34,480 nucleotides of DNA, taken from a virus. Both the position numbers and the translations under genes were made by a program. The first letter of the stretch is position 1. The number at the start of each line of letters is the position of its first letter. Below, piece by piece: positions 5,690 to 12,966 of this stretch. Under the pieces are notes generated by a model. The model was not told the DNA's origin. It made no database searches and worked only from the letters and a program-made list of their open reading frames with translations. The stretch lies in the IMG/VR virus record IMGVR_UViG_3300046048_000299, positions 1-34,480 of that record; one strand, written 5' to 3'.

Positions 5690-8671
5690 CTATGAGTTAG
5701 TTATTATTGCCTTTGGGCGTTTGCTTGCGAAACTTATTTCCGGCGCCGTCGGGGTATACGATACCCCAGGCGCTTTTCCTTCTATATTAAACGTTATAAC
5801 ATTGCCATATAAAACACTTGTAACCGTCGCGTGATATTGCGTTATTTCCAAATTTAAAAGGGTCGCCGTTATTTTCGAATCGGCCTTAACGGACGCCGCG
5901 AACTGGCTTAATTCTAAAGATAACGGCGCAACCTGGGCGAACGTTGAACCGGCCTTAATTAATGCCGCATATTGCGTCAATTCGGCGACCAATGGCGCCG
6001 GTATGGTATGGGTCGCGTGTAATTGTCCGACGCCCTGGGCCGCATATTGTGTTAATTCAAGCGCAAGGGCCGCGGGGACCGTATGTTTAGAGTCCGCCTT
6101 AATTGTCGGCGCATATTGCGCTATTTCAAGGGATTGCGGCGCGGCAACCTGGAAAGTTTGGCCGGTTAGCACCTGGGCCGCATATTGCGTCAATTCAAGC
6201 GCAAGAGGGGCCGCAACGGTATGTTTCGCGTCGGCTTTTATTGTCGGGCTATATTGGGTTATTTCTAACGCCTGGGGCGCCTGGACGGTATGCGTTGCGT
6301 CCCCCTGGGTTTGGCCGGTCGCATGATAAAGAGTAATTTCTAACGCCTGGGCCGCGGCAACCTGGAAAAGAGAATCGGCTTTTATTGTTGGCGCATATTG
6401 CGTTAATTGCAATTCCAGGACCGCCGGGACGGTATGCGTTACGTTCCCGGTTGCTGACGCCGTCGCATGGTATAGGGTAATTTCCAACGCAAGGGCGGCC
6501 GCTACCGTATGGGCGGAGTCGGCTTTTATTGTCGGCGCATATTGCGTTAATTCTAAGTCCTGGGCGGTTGCCGTATGTTTTGCGTCGGCCTTAATGGTCG
6601 GTGCAAATTGCGTTAATTCCAGGGAAAGAGGGGCGGCGACCGTATGCGTTGCGTCAACCTTTGCCGTTGCCGCGTATTGTGTCAACTCCAACGCCTGGAC
6701 CGCGGCGACCGAATGGGTAACGTTTGCCCGCCCCGTTGCCGGATATTGCGTTAATTCTAATGCCTGGACCGCCTGGACTGTAAAGGTTTGTCCCGCGTTT
6801 GCCGTTGCCTGGAATTGGGTTATTTCAAGGGACAACGGCGCGGCGACTATATGTTTTACGTCGGCCTTAACGGTTGGCGCATATTGCGTTATTGCTAAGT
6901 CCTGGACGGTCGCCGTATGCTTTACGTCGGCTTTTACAGTCGGCGAATATTGGGTTAATTCCAATGCCTGGGCCGCCTGGACTGTAAAGGTTATTCCCGC
7001 GTTTGCGGTTGCCTGGAATTGGGTTATTTCAAGGGACAACGGCGCCGAAACCGCAAAAGTCGAATCGGCCTTAATGGTTGGCGAATATTGGGTTAATTCC
7101 AAAAATTGCGGGGACCCTACAACGTGGACCGAATCGGCTTTAATCGTGGCGACGTTTTGGGTCAATTCCAACGCCTGGACCGCGGTTACTGTATGCGTCG
7201 CGTTTGTTTGGCCGGACCCGGTCGCGTGATATTGCGTTAACTCTAATGCCTGGGCCGAACCGGTAAATTTAGCATCCGCCTTTATGGTCGGGCTAAATTG
7301 CGTCAATTCTAGCGATTGCGGGGCGGTTATGGTAAACGTTGCGTTGACTTTCGCGGTTGCCGGATATTGCGTTAACTCTAATGCCTGGGCCGCCGAAACC
7401 GTATGTTTTGCGTCGGCCTTAATCGTGGCGGCGTTTTGAGTTAACTCTAATGCCTGGACCGCCTGGACCGTATGCGTTGCGTCCCCCCCTCCCGACGGTT
7501 CGTAAGTCCCGGCGATTATCGCGTCAAAATCGTCTGAATTTTTAACAATGTTCCAAACGACCGTAGTATCTAAAATGCCGAATAACTCGTAATCATAATC
7601 AGAAAAACGCAAGTCTGACGTTGTCGTCGAATAATTGGCGCCGGTCCCTGACGTATTAACAATTTTTGATTGTGCAAGATGGTCATAAACTTGTAACGTC
7701 CAACCGCCGGAACCATCATGCGTGAACATTAAAGAGTACGGAGTATCAGTATCAACGGAATAACTGTCGGTAATGGTTCCGTCGCTATCTGTTATGCTTA
7801 TGACGGCCCCGTCGGTAACTTCAATCATTATGCCCGTACTAACGGGCCACGCGTCGGGACCATGCCAATAAATAACGTTTCTTGTTGCAAACGTCCAAAT
7901 AATAAACGACGTGAAAATCGTAAATGTCGTCCCTGACTTAAATGGGTAATTAGACGATAAATTGGCGTTTGTCCTTTGTAGCCAAGAATCGGGGTAAAAC
8001 GAAACACTCTTTTCCCCGTATGCTGAACTATACCCTGAAAGGACAGTCCCGCCGCCAAGGGTTAAATCGTTCCCGTTGTCCGACTGGTCGGTATAGTCGC
8101 TTTCAAAATCCCACCAACCGCAAAGGCCGTCGTCGTCTGTAAAGTCGTTTTCCTCTTGCGCGATAAATAAATATGCGCTTATGGCAGTCGAAACATAGGC
8201 GGTATAGGTTTGATTGTATAAACGGAACTCGTAAAGGTCGTTTAAGTCGGCGCCCGAAACGTCAACCGCGAATTGTATTTCCGTTTCGTAATCGTCCGCA
8301 AGGTTAATCGAATCGCAAGTCGCGGCGTTTTCGACTTCCTCGCCATTTTGCCAACTGTCCCCCTGGGTTGACGTCCGGCGGTTTGCTTCGGTTAATGCGT
8401 TCCCGTTTGTTAATACTGTACTGGAACTTCGTTTTAAATCCCCGGTCGTGCCTAATGCGGTCCATGAACCGGAGTCCGTTATATTGCGCCAATGTAATGT
8501 ATATTGACTTGCAACGGTATCTTTGCCGCCTGAATGAATACAAACCGCGACAATAATATGCGGGTTTGTTACAAGACGCGAAACGTTGCCGTTATCATCT
8601 CCACTAAGGTCATTCCGGCTTGCGTCTAAAATCCGCCAACCGCCCAATTGTGAATAATAAGTCGTTGCCAT
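5690..8671 (-). CDS. Large tail fibre / adhesin with LamG-like domain and tandem repeats (993 aa)
   Basis: Three regions can be seen. Residues about 1-175 form a sheet-rich N-terminal domain with IIVAVCIHSGGKDTVASQYT and RRTSTQGDSW. Residues about 180-395 look like a concanavalin-A/LamG jelly roll (GLCGWWDFESDYTDQSDNGN, FTIFTSFI, GGWTLQVYD). From about 397 on there are about 24 degenerate copies of a 23-residue unit with consensus LELTQYAPTIKAD, ending in a short C-terminal domain with ISFASKRPKAIITNS. I infer a long fibre in which the repeats form a rod and the lectin-like domain binds glycan. The start overlaps the YkgJ-like gene as TAATG. Repeat number may vary between relatives by recombination. 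Confidence 0.8.
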   Translation of the reverse strand: MATTYYSQLGGWRILDASRNDLSGDDNGNVSRLVTNPHIIVAVCIHSGGKDTVASQYTLHWRNITDSGSWTALGTTGDLKRSSSTVLTNGNALTEANRRTSTQGDSWQNGEEVENAATCDSINLADDYETEIQFAVDVSGADLNDLYEFRLYNQTYTAYVSTAISAYLFIAQEENDFTDDDGLCGWWDFESDYTDQSDNGNDLTLGGGTVLSGYSSAYGEKSVSFYPDSWLQRTNANLSSNYPFKSGTTFTIFTSFIIWTFATRNVIYWHGPDAWPVSTGIMIEVTDGAVISITDSDGTITDSYSVDTDTPYSLMFTHDGSGGWTLQVYDHLAQSKIVNTSGTGANYSTTTSDLRFSDYDYELFGILDTTVVWNIVKNSDDFDAIIAGTYEPSGGGDATHTVQAVQALELTQNAATIKADAKHTVSAAQALELTQYPATAKVNATFTITAPQSLELTQFSPTIKADAKFTGSAQALELTQYHATGSGQTNATHTVTAVQALELTQNVATIKADSVHVVGSPQFLELTQYSPTIKADSTFAVSAPLSLEITQFQATANAGITFTVQAAQALELTQYSPTVKADVKHTATVQDLAITQYAPTVKADVKHIVAAPLSLEITQFQATANAGQTFTVQAVQALELTQYPATGRANVTHSVAAVQALELTQYAATAKVDATHTVAAPLSLELTQFAPTIKADAKHTATAQDLELTQYAPTIKADSAHTVAAALALEITLYHATASATGNVTHTVPAVLELQLTQYAPTIKADSLFQVAAAQALEITLYHATGQTQGDATHTVQAPQALEITQYSPTIKADAKHTVAAPLALELTQYAAQVLTGQTFQVAAPQSLEIAQYAPTIKADSKHTVPAALALELTQYAAQGVGQLHATHTIPAPLVAELTQYAALIKAGSTFAQVAPLSLELSQFAASVKADSKITATLLNLEITQYHATVTSVLYGNVITFNIEGKAPGVSYTPTAPEISFASKRPKAIITNS
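5810..7480 (-). repeat. Tandem degenerate ~69-bp coding repeats (about 24 units)
   Basis: Units of 66-75 bp encode L-E-(L/I)-T-Q-(Y/F)-x-(A/P)-T followed by KAD and HTV(A/P)A. Successive units are related but not identical, and some pairs share long near-identical stretches (for example the units around 6780-6850 and 6980-7050), which points to repeated duplication within the gene. Such arrays are prone to copy-number change. Confidence 0.9.
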
Positions 8672-8988
8672 TATTCGACCGCTTTCATTATTGATTTACA
8701 ATCGGCTAATTTCGATTCCGCAATACAGCAAATATAGGGGCGCATGGGCCAATCGTTACAAATTTTTATCCCGTTGCCGTCGTCTAACAACCTGTCGCAT
8801 TTTATTTTTTCGCAACATTTCCCGCATTTGACGCAACGCGAAACCTTAACGCGCAAAACGTCGTCGCATGGTGTATAACTTGCCAAATGCTCAACCCCTG
8901 CCATAATATCAATTACTGCCATGCTCGCCCATTCGGGGATAAAAAACGACCTTTCCCGGCCGTCGTCGGATTGAAAAATTATTTTCAT
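8671..8988 (-). CDS. YkgJ-like cysteine-cluster protein (105 aa)
   Basis: The start at 8988 (MKIIFQSDDGRERSFF) overlaps the upstream stop as ATGA. Residues about 50-95 hold RCVKCGKCCEKIKC, then CNDWPMRPYICC, the signature of the YkgJ family (CxxCGxCC, then C near an RPxxC motif), which is predicted to bind zinc or an iron-sulfur cluster. A final Cys lies in LADCK. YkgJ-like proteins are common in bacteria with no agreed biochemical role. Finding one inside a tail-fibre cluster is unusual. It could modify or mature the neighbouring fibre proteins, but that is speculation. Confidence 0.75.
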   Translation of the reverse strand: MKIIFQSDDGRERSFFIPEWASMAVIDIMAGVEHLASYTPCDDVLRVKVSRCVKCGKCCEKIKCDRLLDDGNGIKICNDWPMRPYICCIAESKLADCKSIMKAVE

Positions 8989-10676
8989 TGCGGACAATAT
9001 GCCCCTAATGTGTTTCCGGTGTTTTGGTTCAATGTTACCGAACCGCCCGCGCCAAACGTTGAACTCGTATCTATGCAATAATCATAAACACCCGACAAAC
9101 TCGCGCCCCCCGATTCCGCCGGGGACCCAACCGTTAGGCGCAAATCCGACGCCGATTCGAATTCCGGGTCGTCGGCAATGTCGTTCGCCTCGCCCGCGTA
9201 TGAAGAACCATAACCGTTTAAATCGAAATCGTCTTCATACATATTATAACCGCCGGTTATTACGTCGGTCCCGGTAATGTAATTCCATAAAATAACGTCG
9301 CCGCCCGACCCGGCATTTATGACAATATTGTTTTGAAACGTCGCGGCGTCCGAACTGTTAACAAGGCCCAATTGCACCGCATAACCCGACCCGGTTGTCC
9401 TAACGGTATTTTGTGTTATGTTCCAACCGCCTAACGTTCCCCAAATGCCCGTCCCGTTCCAATTTTCTATTATATTTCCGTATGTTTTGTTGTCGCATGG
9501 TCCGTTGCTGGCCCCGCTACAATATGTGTACTCGTATTCGTTATGCGTGATTGCCGAACCGCCTTGCCAACCGGCGCCGCCTTTTGTTTTTATATAATTA
9601 TACCTGACGATATTATCATGCGTCCAGGGTTGCCCGCCCGCCTTAATTCCGTTCCCGTCGCCCCAATCCGAACCGTTGTCGGTTATTGTCCCGGTATCTA
9701 TCAAATTGTATTGAATCGTTACTTGCGAACAACCATAAACGTCTATGTCGTCGTCGGGGTAACTTTTTATTGTGTTATATTCAATAGTTACATTTGAATA
9801 ATCGTCGTATGTCGCGCCGCCCGCGTTACAGTTAATCCCGTCCGCTATCCAATTACAACCGCAAGACGCCGAACGGGTACCGCCCGTCATATTGTTATTG
9901 CTAACTGTCCCGTAGGTTGCGCTTTCATGGGTGCCATTCCCAATTACAATGCCCAACGCCACATTGCTGATTGTGTTATTTGTGTAGGTAAAATAATTCG
10001 CGCCGTCCGAACTAATCCCGTAATTCTGCCCGTCGGTCCCGGTATCGCCCGTTATTATGCAACTATCTATTGTTACATAGTCCCCGGTCGGCCCCCAACC
10101 AAGGAAAAACCCAAACCCGCTATTTGTATCGTTAACTTTTACCGTTATTTGGTCGTTGCAATACCATTCTATATAATCTTCTTGGATATAAATGGTCGTG
10201 TTTTCCGACCATCCCGAACCGTCGGAAATGTCAAACGTTACGGTATCGCCTGGGTATGGTAAAAACAAAACCGGTTTTCCGCTAATCCCTGTATAATTTG
10301 ACAAACCCGCAATCCATAATTGCGCGGTAAATGTCCCGTCGTCGTCTTTTATGTAAATTCTATCGTTCGGGCCTATTAACCCGTCGTCCGAATCGACATT
10401 AGCCCAATTTGCATTTGTGTTTATGTCGTCAACGTCAAAAGCGCCGGTACAACTGTCCGTTTCCGGGGCGCCTCCCCCGCCCGACGCGCAAAGGTAAAAT
10501 GTTTCGGTCGCGCCGCCCCCTGGTAATGTCGTCGTTGTGGTTGCCGGGACGGTTGTTGTTGTCGTCCCCCCGCCGCTATCAGAACCGCCCGAAATAAACA
10601 ACGTACCCCAACCAAACGCAAGAGTCGGCAAGAACAACAAAAGACAAATCGCGCATATTTTTTTTATTAATTCCAC
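8985..10676 (-). CDS. Secreted right-handed beta-helix protein, tail-spike or carbohydrate-active
   Basis: A signal peptide (ELIKKICAICLLLFLPTLAF) is followed by a Thr/Pro linker (TTTTTVPATTTTTLPGG) and about 480 residues of Asn/Gly/Thr-rich short strands (NYFTYTNNTISNV, YSNVTIEYNTIKSY, IQYNLIDTGTITDN) typical of parallel beta-helix (PbH1) folds such as pectate lyases, alginate epimerases and phage spikes. I chose the GTG start at 10676, which begins the signal peptide behind GGGCGG; an ATG at 10703 adds nine residues and has no ribosome site. No catalytic residues can be assigned by eye. It may be a tail spike or a secreted, lysogeny-linked enzyme or adhesin. TTTTTLP linkers are common in some environmental Proteobacteria. 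Confidence 0.7.
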   Translation of the reverse strand: MELIKKICAICLLLFLPTLAFGWGTLFISGGSDSGGGTTTTTVPATTTTTLPGGGATETFYLCASGGGGAPETDSCTGAFDVDDINTNANWANVDSDDGLIGPNDRIYIKDDDGTFTAQLWIAGLSNYTGISGKPVLFLPYPGDTVTFDISDGSGWSENTTIYIQEDYIEWYCNDQITVKVNDTNSGFGFFLGWGPTGDYVTIDSCIITGDTGTDGQNYGISSDGANYFTYTNNTISNVALGIVIGNGTHESATYGTVSNNNMTGGTRSASCGCNWIADGINCNAGGATYDDYSNVTIEYNTIKSYPDDDIDVYGCSQVTIQYNLIDTGTITDNGSDWGDGNGIKAGGQPWTHDNIVRYNYIKTKGGAGWQGGSAITHNEYEYTYCSGASNGPCDNKTYGNIIENWNGTGIWGTLGGWNITQNTVRTTGSGYAVQLGLVNSSDAATFQNNIVINAGSGGDVILWNYITGTDVITGGYNMYEDDFDLNGYGSSYAGEANDIADDPEFESASDLRLTVGSPAESGGASLSGVYDYCIDTSSTFGAGGSVTLNQNTGNTLGAYCPQ

Positions 10677-11281
10677 GTTCCGCCCTGCCCCAATGTTAAC
10701 CATTCAGTCGTAGAAATTCCCATTAAACAAATAAATTCTCCGACCGCGCCCGAACTTGCTACCGCGGTCCCGGCCCCTTGCGAAACACCGTCAAGTAATA
10801 TTAATTCCGTTCCGTTCGGGTCCAACGTTATAATTTGGGCGACGTCCCCGGCGGCAAAACAACAATTTAACCCGGCCACGACGTCCGGCAAATCAAACTC
10901 AATTGCGGCGGTTCCCCCGTTTAAGTGCATTGTCCCTTGGCATTCGGCGGTTGTTACCGTATGGGTTGCGTCGGAATAGGCATAAATTTTCAAACTCGCC
11001 CGCAAGTCCCCAGTTATAAGAAAATTTCCGCTACCGTCCGGGGTTATACCGTCCGATTCGTAAATTATATTTGTTGAATCGGAAAGGTTTGTCGAACTCA
11101 TACCCTTGGCAAGATTACCAATCGTTACTTTGCGGTCCGCCGCCGAACCCGACGGGTTGTTTATGGTGTAAACAATATCATCCGACGTCGGGGTCGTATC
11201 TTCGGTTAAATCCTTTATGGTATCCGCCGCGACTAACGACGCCGATAATAAAATTAAAATCGCAATTATTAGTTTTCGCAT
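10667..11281 (-). CDS. Fibre-like protein with a Sec signal peptide (204 aa)
   Basis: The ATG at 11281 follows GGGGG by six bases and starts MRKLIIAILILLSASLVAADT, a clear signal peptide with cleavage after AxA-like residues. The mature part begins IKDLTEDTTPTSDDIVYTIN, a pattern typical of phage fibre N-terminal segments (an IKDLTE motif before polar repeats). It ends in a compact sheet domain, with GLNCCFAAGDVAQIITLDPNG and TTEWLTLGQGGTWN, as in C-terminal fibre domains. A signal peptide on a fibre-like protein is odd for a virion component. It lies between the tail hub and the beta-helix protein. Confidence 0.7.
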   Translation of the reverse strand: MRKLIIAILILLSASLVAADTIKDLTEDTTPTSDDIVYTINNPSGSAADRKVTIGNLAKGMSSTNLSDSTNIIYESDGITPDGSGNFLITGDLRASLKIYAYSDATHTVTTAECQGTMHLNGGTAAIEFDLPDVVAGLNCCFAAGDVAQIITLDPNGTELILLDGVSQGAGTAVASSGAVGEFICLMGISTTEWLTLGQGGTWN

Positions 11282-11283
11282 TT

Positions 11284-12966
11284 TCAACCCCCGACTAAGT
11301 CAATTCTTTTCCCGCTTTCCATTTCAACAAAACCGCCCCCGACCAATTCCAAATAGCCGCGCCGCAAAACCCCTATAGACTTGTTAGGATTTATTCGCCA
11401 AAATAACAATTTTGCGGTGCCGTTGCTTGAAAAACTCCGTTCTATGCAAATAAAATTTTCGTCTTGCCAACCACTTTCCCCGACGGGACAAGTTATGGCG
11501 ACGCAATCGCCCTCTAAAATGTCCCATGCTAACCACGCCTCAACCGCAAAACTTAATAAGTCGTGCCGGAACGCGAAAAAATCGCGATACCGTCTTAAAA
11601 TATGGAACGCGACGCCCTCGCCGTCTTGCCCGACTTCGGACATTTCAATAATTTTTTTTCGGCGTCCGTAAATTTGCTCAGACAATTTAAGCAAATAATC
11701 GTTTTCGTGGTTTAACAACGCGTTACCGCCGTATGTATTTTTCCAGGGTTTATAATAATATCGGCCGTAAAGGTAATTACAAATTAGGTCCTCCGGGGTC
11801 CTGGTAATTTCTACGTCGGAAATTGCGTCGTTATCCGTATCAATTGACGCGGTTGGGGTCCGGTTTATATCAAACGCCGTAAAAGAAACTTTCCCGCCCC
11901 TTTGCAAATAACTTATAAAAAATTGTTCGGAAAACCTGTTTAGTATAGTTGTTATATTTTCTTCATTAATTATTGCGGTCGCGACTTTTAACCCTGGGGT
12001 TCGCTGTTTCGCCTCCAATGCGCTCGCCCGGTCCACTTTGTTCTTTTTAATGTCGGAATAATTTGTTAGCAAATGCAAAGAAACCGCGGCCGGATGTTCT
12101 ATTAAATTATCCGCGTCGGAACTGCCCCCGGTAAACTCCCCGTTGTCATAATAGCCCCTTGCGCTTGCAAAGTATGGCGGGTTATAAGTCCCCTCTAACG
12201 TCGCCCACGAATTATCGTGGTTGATAACTGTTACCGGAAAATTCTTGCGGTCTATAACTTCGATTAATTCATAATTCGCCGCCGACAATGCCGTCCCGTC
12301 GGAGTCGACAATTTCGACTTCCCCGCCGGTATAGTCTGCGTCGACTGACAAGATTTTCCCGGCCGCCAAAATAAAAACATAATCAAGGGTATTCCCGCCG
12401 ATTGAACGTGAATCGTCGTCGACGTAATAAATGGGAAAATAAGGTTTGTTCCCGTAAACAATAGGGTATGGCGCGTTTTCTGAACTTGGTTGCGCTGTTA
12501 TGTCGTCCCAACGGTCGCCGGAAATAAACGGAACCGCGCAAATGGAAAGGTTTTTAGTAAAGTCGTTAATAGTTATTTTATAGTTTTTCCTGGAATACCT
12601 GTCGACCTGGATATTTCCGCAAAAAACAATCCCGTTTTTTTGAATGTCGGCATAATCCAAACCGGCGGCATAAATGAAACAAGTAGCCTCGGCGCCGTCC
12701 AAAAACGTTTGACTATCCTGGAACCTGTCATTATTAGATAACGAAAGGGAAACATAACTTACGGAATAACGCATAGTCCGAAAGTCAAAACGGTTCCCGA
12801 CCCAATAATGATTTAATATTTTCCCCTCGACTAAAATGTCGCTACCGGCCGAATTTGGTATAACAAACGTCGCATTTGAGAAATATTTTTTTGTCCCCCG
12901 GTCGTCTATTTCCCAAACGAAATAAATTGTCTTATTTGTTCTTAATACGTCGGCAACGTATGACAT
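11284..12966 (-). CDS. Tail hub / baseplate protein (560 aa)
   Basis: The protein follows the tail-tip component downstream of the tape measure. Early strands (TIYFVWEIDDRGTKKYFS, FDFRTMRYSVSYVSLSLS) and the later ILEGDCVAITCPVGESGWQDENF and LLFWRINPNKS segments match the pattern of phage tail hub proteins of the gp27/Tal type, where the LEGDxV strand is characteristic. The C-terminal 40 residues (RGYLELVGGGFVEMESGKRI) look like a separate contact region. It overlaps no neighbour: start ATG at 12966 right after the upstream stop, with AGAGG upstream. Its likely job is to close the tail tube and carry the fibres. Confidence 0.65.
   Translation of the reverse strand: MSYVADVLRTNKTIYFVWEIDDRGTKKYFSNATFVIPNSAGSDILVEGKILNHYWVGNRFDFRTMRYSVSYVSLSLSNNDRFQDSQTFLDGAEATCFIYAAGLDYADIQKNGIVFCGNIQVDRYSRKNYKITINDFTKNLSICAVPFISGDRWDDITAQPSSENAPYPIVYGNKPYFPIYYVDDDSRSIGGNTLDYVFILAAGKILSVDADYTGGEVEIVDSDGTALSAANYELIEVIDRKNFPVTVINHDNSWATLEGTYNPPYFASARGYYDNGEFTGGSSDADNLIEHPAAVSLHLLTNYSDIKKNKVDRASALEAKQRTPGLKVATAIINEENITTILNRFSEQFFISYLQRGGKVSFTAFDINRTPTASIDTDNDAISDVEITRTPEDLICNYLYGRYYYKPWKNTYGGNALLNHENDYLLKLSEQIYGRRKKIIEMSEVGQDGEGVAFHILRRYRDFFAFRHDLLSFAVEAWLAWDILEGDCVAITCPVGESGWQDENFICIERSFSSNGTAKLLFWRINPNKSIGVLRRGYLELVGGGFVEMESGKRIDLVGG

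Noticed and set aside
6594-7229. 211-codon plus-strand open frame inside the fibre gene
   Set aside because: It is the antisense of the tandem repeats; the repeat structure keeps the opposite frame open. No ribosome site or separate evidence.
5810-7480. CRISPR array
   Set aside because: The repeats are coding, degenerate and contiguous, with no spacers.
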